The notes under the pieces are model-generated. The model was given only the letters and a program-made list of their open reading frames with translations. It did not search any database and was not told the DNA's origin. 64,000 bases of DNA from Bryobacteraceae bacterium (lineage in GTDB: Bacteria > Acidobacteriota > Terriglobia > Bryobacterales > Bryobacteraceae), in assembly GCA_023384675.1 (NCBI GenBank), contig JAHDVK010000027.1, positions 16,061-80,060 of the forward strand, read 5' to 3'. Shown here piece by piece: positions 1 to 8,991 of the stretch. Every line of letters begins with the position of its first letter. Position 1 is the first letter of the stretch. A program made the translations under genes and the position numbers.

Positions 1-1334
1 GAACCGGGTCGCGGCCCATCATCACGTTCCATAAGGCGGACAAGCACCTCGAACAGCTCGAGAAGCTGGCCAAGGAAGAGCAGGCCGCCGCGCCCGCGCC
101 CGCGGAACCGGAGGTGGCTGCTGCCGCGGAGGCGCCCGCCGCCGAAGCCGTTCCCGAAGCTGCGCCCGCGCCCCCGCGCGCTCCGTGGCCTTCGTTCTAC
201 GGTCCGAATCGCGACGGCCGCTACACCGACACGCCGATTCTGACGGCGTGGCCCGGCAAGGGCCTGCGCGAAGAGTGGCGGCGTCCTGTGGGCGGCGGCT
301 ACGCCTCGATGGTGGTGGCCGAAGGGCTGGTGTTCACCATCGAGCAGCGCCGCGCCGAGGAAGTAGCGGCCGCGTACGACTTCGCCACCGGACGCCAGCG
401 CTGGTCCTCCGCCTGGGCGGGCGATTTCCGCGAAGCGATGGGCGGGCCGGGTCCGCGCGCCACGCCCACTTATGACGAGGGCCGCGTGTATGTACTCGGC
501 GCGGAAGGCGAACTCCGCTGCCTGGACGCGCGCAGCGGTAAGCTCCAGTGGCGGAAGAACATCCTCGAGGAAAACGGCGCGGCGAATCTGCAATGGGCGA
601 TGTCCGCCTCGCCGCTGGTGGTGGATGGCAAGGTGGTGGTGCTGCCCGGCGGCGGCGGCGGGCGCTCCGTGGTGGCGTATGACAAGCTCACCGGCGCGCG
701 CGCGTGGAGCGTGCTCGACGACAAGGCGGGCTATGCCGCGCCCATCGTCGCCACACTGGCGGGCATGCGGCAGATCGTGGCGCTCACGGCCGACCGCGCC
801 GTGGGGCTGGCGATCGAAGACGGCAAGCTGCTGTGGGAGACGCCCTGGAAGACGTCCTACGACGTGAACAGCGCCATGCCCGTCATCACCGGACCTGCGC
901 AGCTCGTGTTGACCTCGGGCTATGGGACCGGCGCGAAGCTGGTGGATATCGTGCGCGAGGGCGATACGCTCACCGCCCGCGACGGCTGGTCGAGCCAGTC
1001 GATGAAGGCCAAATTCAACAACGTGGTGCTGCACGAAGGCGTGATCTACGGCCTCGATGAGGGGATTCTCGCGGCGATGGACGTGGCCACCGGCAAGCGG
1101 CTGTGGAAAGGCGGCCGTTACGGCTACGGGCAGTTGCTGCTGGCGCAGGGCCACCTGGTGGTGTCCACCGAACAGGGCGATGTCGTCCTGGTGAAGGCGA
1201 ACCCTTCCAAGCACGAGGAAATTGCCCGGTTTGGCGCCCTGGACGGCAAGACCTGGAACGTGCCCGCGCTGGCCGAAGGCCGGCTCCTGGTGCGGAATAC
1301 GACCGAGATGGCGTGCTACCGGATTGCACCGTAA
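1..1334 (+). CDS. PQQ-binding-like beta-propeller repeat protein (5' truncated by window)
   Basis: The reading frame is open from base 3 to the TAA at 1332-1334, so the true start lies left of the window; the GTG at 114 is only an internal candidate. A charged stretch and an Ala/Pro-rich linker lead into repeated blades with aromatic-ending motifs (AYDFATGRQRW, CLDARSGKLQW, AYDKLTGARAW, AIEDGKLLW, MDVATGKRLW). These are typical of WD-like PQQ/BamB-type propellers of the outer membrane or periplasm. No substrate or cofactor can be assigned. It converges on the gene at 1483-1869. Confidence 0.8.
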   Translation, partial: TGSRPIITFHKADKHLEQLEKLAKEEQAAAPAPAEPEVAAAAEAPAAEAVPEAAPAPPRAPWPSFYGPNRDGRYTDTPILTAWPGKGLREEWRRPVGGGYASMVVAEGLVFTIEQRRAEEVAAAYDFATGRQRWSSAWAGDFREAMGGPGPRATPTYDEGRVYVLGAEGELRCLDARSGKLQWRKNILEENGAANLQWAMSASPLVVDGKVVVLPGGGGGRSVVAYDKLTGARAWSVLDDKAGYAAPIVATLAGMRQIVALTADRAVGLAIEDGKLLWETPWKTSYDVNSAMPVITGPAQLVLTSGYGTGAKLVDIVREGDTLTARDGWSSQSMKAKFNNVVLHEGVIYGLDEGILAAMDVATGKRLWKGGRYGYGQLLLAQGHLVVSTEQGDVVLVKANPSKHEEIARFGALDGKTWNVPALAEGRLLVRNTTEMACYRIAP

Positions 1335-1411
1335 GTGGCGGCGCTGGTGGAGCCCGGCGTGCGAACGAAAACTGCCGGGTGGAATGTGCGCCGAACCTTT
1401 CCGGAGGCGAA

Positions 1412-1432
1412 CACCGGCTTGGGCCGCCGGTG
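1412..1432. terminator. Hairpin between convergent genes
   Basis: A perfect 7-bp inverted repeat (CACCGGC at 1412-1418, GCCGGTG at 1426-1432, 7-base loop) sits between the convergent genes ending at 1334 and 1483. There is no T tract on either strand, so it is only a candidate bidirectional terminator. Confidence 0.35.
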
Positions 1433-1482
1433 CGAACCAGCGGGCGCTGGGCTCAATGCTGAACAGAACAACAGGACTTCCG

Positions 1483-1869
1483 TCAGGCGGCGGTGGAGGC
1501 CATAGCGCGCACGGGCGCGGGCTGGGCGAAAAGGTAAAAGCCGAACAACGGAGTGGCGTCGCCGCGCCCCCAGCGGCTGACCTTCCAATCGGTGCGGATG
1601 TAACGGACGCCCGGATGGCCGGACAGATCGAGCAGCAGCGTGTACACGCCGCAATAAAACTTCTGCGGGAACGCCAGCAGCGGCTTTTCAGTCCAGGTTT
1701 CGCCATCGGCGGAGCCAACCAGAGCGACGTCCAGGCTTTCCTGTTCGATGACGCGAGTAATTCCCAGGGTCAGGGAGACAAGTGAGGGATGACCCGACCC
1801 GAGGTCGGTGACAGGTCCTGAGCCATTGGCCCGGACTACCTGCTCTTCCAGTAAGAAAGTAGGCAGCAT
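1483..1869 (-). CDS. Hypothetical protein
   Basis: A 128-residue protein with no recognised catalytic motif and no signal peptide. It has alternating beta-strand character and a segment (LVGSADGETWTEKPLLAF) of the kind seen in beta-sandwich or sialidase/discoidin-like sheets: a small structural fold, not an obvious enzyme. It lies 34 bases downstream of the aminotransferase on the same strand and may be cotranscribed with it. Function unknown. Confidence 0.6.
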   Translation of the reverse strand: MLPTFLLEEQVVRANGSGPVTDLGSGHPSLVSLTLGITRVIEQESLDVALVGSADGETWTEKPLLAFPQKFYCGVYTLLLDLSGHPGVRYIRTDWKVSRWGRGDATPLFGFYLFAQPAPVRAMASTAA

Positions 1870-1903
1870 GCGAAGTCTCCTGTGGCCGGAATCTCCGGCC
1901 GCG

Positions 1904-3067
1904 TCAGCGTCGTGGCATGCGGCGCAACCGGGCTCCTGCTTGTTTCAGAGTCTCATATCTTTTGCAAAAACAAAAGCGAATAAACGGGGAGCCGTCCGCC
2001 GGGCGGGAGAAGAAGCTGGAGCCGGGAACGGCGGCGACGCCAATCTCTTCAATCAGATAACGGCAGACCTCGATGTCCGTACCAAGGCCCAGGCCGCGCG
2101 TCTCGCACATGATGTAGTAAGCGCCAGCCGGCGCCAGGGCCGGAATGTTGCATTCGTCAAGAATGGATAACAGCATTTCGCGCCGTTCATGGTAACCGGC
2201 GGCGAGTTGCACATAATATTCGTCCGGCAGGGCGAGCGCCAGGGCGCCGGCCTGCTGCAGCGGCGCGGCCGCCCCGACCGTGAGGAAATCGTGGACCTTG
2301 CGAATGGCGGGCGTGAGCGAGGGCGGCGCAATCACCCAACCCACGCGCCAGCCGGTGACCGAGTAGGTCTTGCTCATCGAATTCACCAGGATGGTCCGCT
2401 CGCGCATGCCGGGCAGCGTGAGCATGGGGTGGTGGCGGTGATCGTCGTAGGTGATGTGTTCGTAGATTTCGTCTGTCAGGCAGAGGGCGTCGTGTTCCTG
2501 GCAGAGCGCGGCGATGAGGGAGAGTTCGTCCAGGCTGAAGACCTTGCCGGTGGGATTGTGCGGCGAGTTGACGATGATGGCGCGCGTGCTGGGCGTAAAA
2601 GCGCGGCGCAGTTCTTCGGGATCGAAGGACCAATCCGGGGGGTGCAGGCGGACATACCGCCGGACCGCGCCGGACAGATGCGCGTCGGGACCATAGTTCT
2701 CATACCAAGGCTCGAAGATGATGATCTCGGCGCCAGGGTCGGCGATGCCCAGCAGGGAAGCAATCATGCCCTCGGTGGAGCCGCAGACGACGGTGATCTC
2801 GGCGTCGGGGTCGAGTTCAACCTGGTAGTGCCTCAGGTACTTGGCGGCAATGGCCTGACGGAGGGCGGGCGCGCCCCAGGTGATGGCGTATTGGTTGATG
2901 TCGTCTTGGATCGCCCTGCAGGCTGCTTCCTTGAGTTCGTCCGGGGCGGGGAAATCGGGAAATCCCTGGGCGAGGTTGACGGCGTTGTGGCGCAGGGCAA
3001 GGCGCGTCATCTCGCGGATGACGGATTCGGTGAAGGGCGCGACGCGGGCGGCGGGGTTGACGGGCAT
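1904..3067 (-). CDS. PLP-dependent class I/II aminotransferase
   Basis: A 387-residue fold-type I aminotransferase of the aspartate/methionine (YbdL/KAT-like) group. It has an N-terminal substrate segment (NLAQGFPDFP), the NPTGK motif at 171-175, the cofactor-contacting Asp in TDEIYEH (about 199), and the Schiff-base lysine K233 in SMSKTYSVTGWR. It probably transfers amino groups between an amino acid and a 2-oxo acid in the cytosol; the substrate cannot be read from sequence. The length is normal for the family. Confidence 0.88.
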   Translation of the reverse strand: MPVNPAARVAPFTESVIREMTRLALRHNAVNLAQGFPDFPAPDELKEAACRAIQDDINQYAITWGAPALRQAIAAKYLRHYQVELDPDAEITVVCGSTEGMIASLLGIADPGAEIIIFEPWYENYGPDAHLSGAVRRYVRLHPPDWSFDPEELRRAFTPSTRAIIVNSPHNPTGKVFSLDELSLIAALCQEHDALCLTDEIYEHITYDDHRHHPMLTLPGMRERTILVNSMSKTYSVTGWRVGWVIAPPSLTPAIRKVHDFLTVGAAAPLQQAGALALALPDEYYVQLAAGYHERREMLLSILDECNIPALAPAGAYYIMCETRGLGLGTDIEVCRYLIEEIGVAAVPGSSFFSRPADGSPFIRFCFCKRYETLKQAGARLRRMPRR

Positions 3068-3200
3068 GGGCTATGTTTCAGGATAGGGGAAACAAGGTTG
3101 GGCCCGGCGGAGTGACGATTCGGCTTTTCGGGATCCTCACGGCAGGGACCGCGGACACCCCGTTCGCGCTTCTCCGGTGTGGGGCCTGCGGGGCCGGCCG

Positions 3201-3512
3201 CTAGTGGCGTGCGAAGCGGTGGAGGCGAATGGCTTCCCACAGACCGATGAAGAGATTGAGCACACCCAGCCCGCTCACCGCGCCGCGGAACTGCTCGGTG
3301 AGCAGATAGGGTGTCAGGCGGGGATTCATGGTCACCAGGTAGTTCCAGCCGTAGCTCTCGGTCCAGGGGAAGATCAGCAGGAAAAGCCCGACCTCCAGGC
3401 ACAGCACCGCGAACAGGACCGCTGCTGCCCGTTCCACCCAGGTGGCGCGGCCGGCGGGCGGCGGATCGTAGGGGCGGTGGCCAGGCTCCGGAATCGTCAT
3501 GGCGCAAGTCAT
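3201..3512 (-). CDS. Small membrane protein, unknown function
   Basis: A 103-residue protein with hydrophobic segments near residues 28-48 and 80-95, a basic Arg/His C-terminus and a Pro-rich N-terminus. Its ATG overlaps the rnhB stop (ATGA at 3509-3512), making it the last, translationally coupled gene of the ffh operon. An internal ATG at 3500 is an alternative start. I do not recognise the family. Confidence 0.6.
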   Translation of the reverse strand: MTCAMTIPEPGHRPYDPPPAGRATWVERAAAVLFAVLCLEVGLFLLIFPWTESYGWNYLVTMNPRLTPYLLTEQFRGAVSGLGVLNLFIGLWEAIRLHRFARH

Positions 3513-4135
3513 GCCAGTCTATACTGGAGCCGTTCGCGGACAGGGGCAAAACTGCGGCGGTGCTGCGTGGTGACGCCGAGGCGGTCCAGCGCCGCAAGAT
3601 GTTCGCCCGTCCCATAGCCCTTGTGTTTCGCAAAACCGTAGCCGGGGAACTCGAGGTCCAGTTCCCGGAGGTGGGCGTCGCGCGCGGTCTTCGCGAGGAT
3701 AGAAGCGGCGGCGATCGCCTCGACGCGGGCATCGCCCTTGATGAGCGCCTGTTGGGGGAGAGGCAGATCCACGGTGAGGGCGTCGATTAGCAGGTAGTCC
3801 GGAGCGGGATCGAGGGCGGCGGCGGCGCGGGCCATGGCGAGGCGCGACGCCTCGCGGATGTTCACGCGGTCGATTTCCTCGGCGGTGGCCGAGGCGACAG
3901 CCCAGGCGACGGCCGCGGCGCGAATTTCGGTGGCGAGGGATTCGCGCTGCTCCGCGGGAAGAGTTTTGGAGTCCGCGAGTCCGGCGATGCGGCGGTCCGC
4001 CGCCAGAATGACGGCGGCCGCGTAGACGGGTCCGAACAGGCAGCCCCGGCCTGCTTCATCGAGGCCCGCAACGCGCACGTATCCCTCCCGGTGCAGGGCG
4101 AGTTCCAGTTCGGCGCTGCAGAGGACGCCGGGCAT
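3509..4135 (-). CDS. rnhB: Ribonuclease HII
   Basis: This enzyme cleaves the RNA strand of RNA-DNA hybrids and removes single misincorporated ribonucleotides. The 208-residue protein shows the type 2 RNase H signature GLDEAGRG with D26 and E27, then D118 (LLIDAL) and D153 (AKTARD), which complete the acidic metal site. The GYGFAKHKGYGT segment is typical of RNase HII. It lies 17 bases downstream of rplS, the usual position in trmD-rplS-rnhB clusters, and is coupled to the small membrane protein by an ATGA overlap. Confidence 0.96.
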   Translation of the reverse strand: MPGVLCSAELELALHREGYVRVAGLDEAGRGCLFGPVYAAAVILAADRRIAGLADSKTLPAEQRESLATEIRAAAVAWAVASATAEEIDRVNIREASRLAMARAAAALDPAPDYLLIDALTVDLPLPQQALIKGDARVEAIAAASILAKTARDAHLRELDLEFPGYGFAKHKGYGTGEHLAALDRLGVTTQHRRSFAPVRERLQYRLA

Positions 4136-4152
4136 GCCGGGCGGTCGGAGCG

Positions 4153-4506
4153 TTAGCTGCGCTCCTTGAGGCGGGCGGCCTTGCCGCGCAGGTTGCGGAG
4201 GTAGTAGAGCTTGGCGCGGCGGACGCGGCCCGAGCGCACGATGTCGATGTGATCGATCACGGGCGCATGGACGGGGAAGATCCTCTCCACGCCGTTGCCG
4301 CCGAAGCTGATCTTGCGCACGGTGATGGTCTCGCCCATCGCGCCGCGGTGGTTGCGGGCGATCAGCGTGCCTTCAAAGGCCTGCAGCCGCTCTTTTTCAC
4401 CTTCGCGGATCCTGACGTGGACACGGAGCGTGTCGCCGATGCGGAATTCCGGGATGTCGGTCCGCTTGTTCTTGTTCAACACTTTCTGCAGGTAGGGGCT
4501 AATCAT
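4153..4506 (-). CDS. rplS: 50S ribosomal protein L19
   Basis: A 117-residue L19 of the large subunit, located at the 30S-50S interface. I chose the ATG at 4506 because it gives the canonical N-terminus (MISPYLQKV) and overlaps the trmD stop as ATGA (4503-4506); a longer open frame upstream is just trmD in another frame. Conserved features are the [15 protein letters not shown] core, FEGTLIARN and the basic [20 protein letters not shown] tail. Part of the ffh-rpsP-khpA-rimM-trmD-rplS-rnhB operon. Confidence 0.97.
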   Translation of the reverse strand: MISPYLQKVLNKNKRTDIPEFRIGDTLRVHVRIREGEKERLQAFEGTLIARNHRGAMGETITVRKISFGGNGVERIFPVHAPVIDHIDIVRSGRVRRAKLYYLRNLRGKAARLKERS

Positions 4507-5267
4507 ACTTCGGTACCATCTTTCTTTATCGCAGATTCCTGGTCTGTGCCGCCACTGCCAGCCGCCGCGCGGGCGAGCAGGTCCGGCCGCAGCCGGCGGG
4601 TTTTTTCGCGCGCGGCCTCGCGGCGCCACTTCTCGATGGCGGCATGATTGCCGCCCAGCAGCGCCTCGGGCACGCGCCAGCCGCGGAAATCGGCCGGCCG
4701 CGTGTAGTGGGGGCAATCGAGCAGGCCCGGCGCGCTGCCGGCTTCGCTGAACGACTCCCGGCGCGCCGAATCCTCGTTGCCCAGCACGCCCGGCATCAGC
4801 CGGCCGGTGCTGTCCACCACCACGGCGGCAGCCAATTCGCCGCCGCTCAACACATAGTCGCCGATCGAGATCTCCTCGTCGGCCAAATACTCGCCAACCC
4901 GCTCATCGACGCCCTCATAGCGCCCGCAGATCAGCAAAACCTCTTCATAGCCGCTCAGCCGGTGGGCCGTGCGCTGGTCAAACAGCGGCCCCTGGGCCGA
5001 CATGAGCACGATCCGCTGCCGGGCCGGGTCGCGCCGGGGCCAGATCGCTTCCACCGCCTCGAAAAGCGGTTCGGGCTTCATCACCATACCTTCGCCGCCG
5101 CCGAAGGGGCGGTCGTCGACGGTCTTATGAAAATCCTTGGTCCACGCCCGCAGGTCGTGAACCTTGATTTCGAGCAGGCCGGACTTGACGGCGCGGGCTA
5201 CCACGCCGTGGTTGAACGGACCCTGAAAGAAGTCCGGAAAGATCGTGAGCAGATGGAACGTCATCAC
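4503..5267 (-). CDS. trmD: tRNA (guanine-N1-)-methyltransferase TrmD
   Basis: This SPOUT-class enzyme methylates G37 next to the anticodon and prevents +1 frameshifting. The 254-residue protein has the N-terminal LLTIFPDFF motif, [14 protein letters not shown], and the knot region that binds S-adenosylmethionine ([12 protein letters not shown], then [13 protein letters not shown]). It lies 3 bases after rimM and overlaps rplS by 4 bases. Two consecutive ATG codons (5267, 5264) are possible starts. Confidence 0.97.
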   Translation of the reverse strand: MMTFHLLTIFPDFFQGPFNHGVVARAVKSGLLEIKVHDLRAWTKDFHKTVDDRPFGGGEGMVMKPEPLFEAVEAIWPRRDPARQRIVLMSAQGPLFDQRTAHRLSGYEEVLLICGRYEGVDERVGEYLADEEISIGDYVLSGGELAAAVVVDSTGRLMPGVLGNEDSARRESFSEAGSAPGLLDCPHYTRPADFRGWRVPEALLGGNHAAIEKWRREAAREKTRRLRPDLLARAAAGSGGTDQESAIKKDGTEV

Positions 5268-5270
5268 TCA

Positions 5271-5822
5271 TCACTCATTCAAGTCCAGCAACCCTTCGGG
5301 GGGATCGACGACGATCCTGCGCCCGGCCGGGTCAATCTCCACGCAAATGCTCCGCACGAGCGGAATCCAGATCACCGCCTCGGGCCCGCGGCCCTCGGGA
5401 ATCACCTCGAGCAGTTCGGGCCCGCCATACTCCTGCCAACTTGCCACCGTGCCGATCACGCGGCCCGAATCGCGGTGGATCACGGCGCAGCCCACCAGGT
5501 CGGCCAGGTAATACTCACCTTCGCCGAGCGCGGGCCGGCTCTCGGCAGGCGCCAGAATCTCACAATGCTCGAACGCTTCAGCGGCTTCGATGGACTCAAC
5601 GCCTTCGAGCCTAAGCACCAGGCCATCCTTGTACGGCCTGGCTTCGAGGATCCGCACGAGGCGGCCCTGGTCCACAAGGCTGCCATCGCGACGGCGGAAA
5701 GCCACAAGCCCATAACCCAGCAGCCGTTCCGGGACGTTCCAGCTTCGGGCATAGAGTTCGCCGCGCAGGCCCCTGGCCTTGCCGGTATGGGCGATCACCA
5801 CCCATGGGGGGGCCGCGGCCAC
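5271..5822 (-). CDS. rimM: Ribosome maturation factor RimM
   Basis: RimM binds ribosomal protein S19 and assists 30S head assembly. The 183-residue protein has the N-terminal RimM beta-barrel (VVIAHTGKARGLRGELYARSW) and a C-terminal PRC-barrel (EGEYYLADLVGC, then IPLVRSICVEIDPAGRRIVV). It starts at a GTG (5822) that shares one base with the khpA TAG stop, so the two are translationally coupled. Confidence 0.95.
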   Translation of the reverse strand: MAAAPPWVVIAHTGKARGLRGELYARSWNVPERLLGYGLVAFRRRDGSLVDQGRLVRILEARPYKDGLVLRLEGVESIEAAEAFEHCEILAPAESRPALGEGEYYLADLVGCAVIHRDSGRVIGTVASWQEYGGPELLEVIPEGRGPEAVIWIPLVRSICVEIDPAGRRIVVDPPEGLLDLNE

Positions 5823-6061
5823 TATTCCAGGATTTCGAGCGAGAAGCGGCGGTTCAGCTTCATGCCGGCCGCGCCGAGCAGCGTGCGGATCGACCGCGCC
5901 GTGCGGCCTTGCTTGCCGATCACTTTGCCGAGGTCGCCGGGCGCCACGCGCAATTCAAGAACCGTCGTCTGCTCGCCTTCCACTTCGCGCACTTGAACTT
6001 CTTCGGGAACATCCACGAGCGATTTCGCGATCTCCTCGACGAGTTCTTTCATGCTTGCCAT
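5822..6061 (-). CDS. khpA: KH-domain RNA-binding protein KhpA
   Basis: A 79-residue single KH-domain protein of the KhpA/YlqC family. The nucleic-acid-binding loop is [12 protein letters not shown]. The ATG at 6061 is preferred because a GGAGG Shine-Dalgarno lies just upstream; the longer frame would read through that site. Its place between rpsP and rimM is conserved in many bacteria, and KhpA is known to bind small RNAs and mRNAs with KhpB. Overlaps the rimM GTG by one base. Confidence 0.93.
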   Translation of the reverse strand: MASMKELVEEIAKSLVDVPEEVQVREVEGEQTTVLELRVAPGDLGKVIGKQGRTARSIRTLLGAAGMKLNRRFSLEILE

Positions 6062-6124
6062 CGGGAGAACCTCCACGTCTGCCCTGATCCTAACATCCGC
6101 CGCTGCCGGCGGGAACCGGGACCG

Positions 6125-6391
6125 TTAGGCCGCGGGCTGCTCCGTTTGCTGGGGGGCCGCCGGGAAAGTCCTCACCAGCCGCTTCACGGTATCGGACATC
6201 TGCGCGCCGGAACGGGTCCAGTGCTCGATGCGGTCGTGCTTCAAGTCGCAGACGACCGGCGTGGCCACAGGGTTGTAATGGCCCACGATTTCGACCGCGC
6301 GGCTGTCGCGCGCGCGCTCCTTTTCGATGACCACCACGCGGTAGGTGGGTTTTTTCTTGGCGCCAAACCGCGCCAGGCGAATCATCAACAT
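6125..6391 (-). CDS. rpsP: 30S ribosomal protein S16
   Basis: An 88-residue S16, a 30S assembly protein of the body region. It has the family N-terminus (MIRLARFGAKKKPTYRVVV), the RDSRAVEIVGHYNP motif and a short Gln/Ala-rich tail. Two near-adjacent ATG codons (6391, 6385) could initiate; a GGA-containing Shine-Dalgarno precedes both. It lies 46 bases after ffh and 63 bases before khpA, all in the same operon. Confidence 0.97.
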   Translation of the reverse strand: MLMIRLARFGAKKKPTYRVVVIEKERARDSRAVEIVGHYNPVATPVVCDLKHDRIEHWTRSGAQMSDTVKRLVRTFPAAPQQTEQPAA

Positions 6392-6437
6392 AGCTTTTCC
6401 AAAATCTCCTGCACTCGAATCTCTTGCCTGCGCCGTT

Positions 6438-7790
6438 CTATTGAAACGGATTCGCGAACGGCAGCTTGAATTTACCCATTTTTTTGCCGAGCAGGCCGCC
6501 CGACATCGATTTCATCATCTTCCGGGCTTGCCCGTATTGCTTCAGCAGATTGTTGACATCGGTCACCGTGGTGCCGCTGCCCTTGGCGATGCGGCGGCGG
6601 CGGGCGCCATTGATCAGCATGTGGTTGGCCCGTTCCTTGGGAGTCATCGAATCGATGATCGCCACAACGCGGGTCAACTCCTTCTCGTCCACCTTCACGT
6701 CCTTCAACTGCTTCATCGGCCCCATCTGCGGCATCATGCCGAGCAGCGATTCCAGCGGACCGAGCTTGCGCAACTGCTTGAGCTGGTCGCGGAAATCCTC
6801 GAGGGTGAAGTCGTCGGTGATGAGCTTGCGCTGCATCTCCTCGGCTTTTTTCTGGTCGATGTTCTGCTCCATCTTTTCGATGAAGCTCATGACGTCGCCC
6901 ATGCCGAGGATGCGCGAGGCGACGCGGTCGGGGTGGAAGGCTTCGATGGCATCGAGCTTTTCGCCCGTGCCCACGAACTTGAGCGGCTGACCGGTGATGT
7001 GGCGGATGGAAAGCGCGGCGCCGCCGCGGGCATCGCCGTCCATCTTGGTCAGCACCACGCCGGTGATGCCGAGGCGCTTGTGGAACTCGTCGGCGGACTT
7101 GACGGCGTCCTGGCCGGTCATGGCATCGGCGACGAACAGAATCTCGGTGGGATTCAGGTGCTCTTTCAGCTCCTGCAGTTCCACCATGAGTTCGTCGTCG
7201 ATATGCAGGCGGCCGGCGGTATCGACCAGGATCAGGTCGCGGCCGGAAATCTCGGCCTGGCGCCTGGCGGACTTCGCGAGCGCGAGCGGCTTGGTCTCAT
7301 CCGGCGTGCCTTCGTACGCCGGGACATTCACCTGCCCGGCGACGATGGACAATTGCTTGCGCGCGGCGGGACGGTACACGTCCACCGAGACCACCAGGGG
7401 GCGATGGCCGTTCTTCGCGAGATGCTTCGCCAGTTTGCCGGTGGAAGTGGTCTTGCCCGACCCTTGCAGGCCGACAATCATGATCACCGTGGGCGGCTGC
7501 GAGGCGGTGCGCAGGCGCGAGGGGTGCGTGCCGAGCACGGCGATGAGTTCGTCCTTGACGATCTTTGTGACCTGCTGCGCGGGGGTGAAGGAATTGAGCA
7601 CTTCCTGGCCCATGGCCTTTTCGCGCACGGCGGCCATGAAGGCTTTGACGACCTTGAAGTGGACGTCGGCCTCGAGGAGAGCCACGCGGATCTCCTTGAG
7701 GGCGGCCTCCATGTTCTCGGCCGTTAGTTTGCCTTCGCCGCGCAGGTTCTTAAAAACGCGCTGCAGCTTATCGCTGAGGGAATCAAACAT
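6438..7790 (-). CDS. ffh: Signal recognition particle protein Ffh
   Basis: This is the SRP54-type GTPase that, with 4.5S RNA, delivers nascent membrane proteins to FtsY. The 450-residue protein has an N-terminal four-helix N domain, a G domain with P-loop GLQGSGKTT (107-115), the DTAGR motif near 190 and the TKMDG guanine-recognition motif, then a Met-rich M domain with the RNA-binding stretch around RRRRIAKGSGT. First gene of the translation operon, with its promoter at 7846-7874. Confidence 0.98.
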   Translation of the reverse strand: MFDSLSDKLQRVFKNLRGEGKLTAENMEAALKEIRVALLEADVHFKVVKAFMAAVREKAMGQEVLNSFTPAQQVTKIVKDELIAVLGTHPSRLRTASQPPTVIMIVGLQGSGKTTSTGKLAKHLAKNGHRPLVVSVDVYRPAARKQLSIVAGQVNVPAYEGTPDETKPLALAKSARRQAEISGRDLILVDTAGRLHIDDELMVELQELKEHLNPTEILFVADAMTGQDAVKSADEFHKRLGITGVVLTKMDGDARGGAALSIRHITGQPLKFVGTGEKLDAIEAFHPDRVASRILGMGDVMSFIEKMEQNIDQKKAEEMQRKLITDDFTLEDFRDQLKQLRKLGPLESLLGMMPQMGPMKQLKDVKVDEKELTRVVAIIDSMTPKERANHMLINGARRRRIAKGSGTTVTDVNNLLKQYGQARKMMKSMSGGLLGKKMGKFKLPFANPFQ

Positions 7791-7845
7791 GGGACGGATT
7801 CAACGCCGCGCACACGGGCACACTCCCGCCTGAGCAGCATCTATC

Positions 7846-7874
7846 AGTATAACAGGACGGAGAATCGCCACCAA
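7846..7874 (-). promoter_or_regulatory. Sigma-70-type promoter of the ffh operon
   Basis: On the minus strand, TTGGTG (7874-7869) is separated by exactly 17 bases from TATACT (7851-7846), which matches 5 of 6 positions of the -10 consensus. It lies 55 bases upstream of the ffh ATG in a divergent intergenic region and would drive the whole ffh-to-rnhB operon. Confidence 0.65.
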
Positions 7875-7964
7875 GCGATATCAGGTTTGTTCACATTCGC
7901 CCCCCGAACGCGTTGTAGCGATTGAAACCGGACGACAGCGTCCCCCCCAGAAAAGGAGACACCC

Positions 7965-8435
7965 ATGCAGCATTCTGGCGAATACATCGCCATCCCCGTC
8001 GTGGTCGCGACCCTTGCCCTCAGCGTCGTGACCATCATCCGCTCCCTGCTCGACAACATCCGCCGGACCAAGTCCGACCGGCTGCAGGCCGACATCTACA
8101 CGAAGATGATCGACAAGTTCGGCTCCAGCCCGGAACTGGTCGCCTACCTTCAATCCGAATCAGGAATGAATCTGCTCCGGACCGAGGCGCCCGAACAGCC
8201 AGCGGCATACTCGCGCATCCTGAACGCTGTTCAGTTCGGCATCATCGGCTCCGTGGTCGGCGGCGCGCTGTTGTGGCTGGGCCGGATGTTCCATGGCGAA
8301 GCTCAGGAGGTGTTGATGGTCGCCGGCACCCTCGTTCTCGCCGCCGGCGGGGGCCTGCTGCTGGCCGGCGCCGCCGCCTACGGCCTGTCCCGGCACCTCG
8401 GTCTGGTCGACGGCGCCAAGCCTGATGCCGTCTAG
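7965..8435 (+). CDS. Membrane protein, unknown function
   Basis: A 156-residue protein with a hydrophobic segment at about 8-29, a polar middle containing a helix (DIYTKMIDKFGSSPELVAYLQS), and two further segments at about 86-107 and 117-141. AAAGGAG precedes the ATG. It lies 28 bases upstream of an ECF sigma factor and could be a third member of that signalling unit or a target; no family is recognised. Confidence 0.65.
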   Translation: MQHSGEYIAIPVVVATLALSVVTIIRSLLDNIRRTKSDRLQADIYTKMIDKFGSSPELVAYLQSESGMNLLRTEAPEQPAAYSRILNAVQFGIIGSVVGGALLWLGRMFHGEAQEVLMVAGTLVLAAGGGLLLAGAAAYGLSRHLGLVDGAKPDAV

Positions 8436-8463
8436 AGGCGGCCGCTTTGTGCTAGAACTGCCC

Positions 8464-8991
8464 ATGACGAATGCCTTTGAACTCGCGATGGCGCGGCCCG
8501 AAAGGCTCTCGATGAGCGAGAGCGAATTCCGCGAGTTCTACGCCTTCACCGCCGGACCCGTCAAGTCCTTCCTCGTCCGGACTACCGGCAACGCCGCCAC
8601 CGCCGACGACCTCCTCCAGGAAAGCTATTACCGCTTCCTTCGCGCCGAACTGCCCGCAATGGACCGCGCCGGACAGAAGAACTACCTCTTCCGGATCGCC
8701 ACCAACCTGGTTCGCGACCACTTCCGCCGTAACAGGCACACGGATGTCCAGCTGGAAGACCACGGCGGCGCCTCCCACTCATTCGGGATCGATGCCGCCG
8801 CCGATGTCCGGAAGGCTCTCGACGGCATCGAACCCCGCGAGCGCGAACTGGTCTGGCTCGCTTACGTCGAGGGCGCCAGCCACCGCGAGATCGCTTCCAT
8901 CACCGGATTGAAGGAAGCCAGCATCCGGCCCCTGCTGTACCGCGTCCGCCAGAAACTGGCGGCCTTCCTCCGGAGGGAAAAACATGATTAG
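8464..8991 (+). CDS. RNA polymerase sigma factor, ECF family
   Basis: A roughly 175-residue sigma factor with region 2 (LLQESYYRFLRAEL, then YLFRIATNLVRDHFRR, the -10 recognition helix) and region 4 (RERELVWLAYVEGASHREIA, the helix-turn-helix that contacts the -35). The ATG at 8464 fits the family better than upstream in-frame codons. It overlaps the next gene, a zinc-binding anti-sigma candidate, by 8 bases, the usual sigma/anti-sigma arrangement. The stimulus is unknown. Confidence 0.88.
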   Translation: MTNAFELAMARPERLSMSESEFREFYAFTAGPVKSFLVRTTGNAATADDLLQESYYRFLRAELPAMDRAGQKNYLFRIATNLVRDHFRRNRHTDVQLEDHGGASHSFGIDAAADVRKALDGIEPRERELVWLAYVEGASHREIASITGLKEASIRPLLYRVRQKLAAFLRREKHD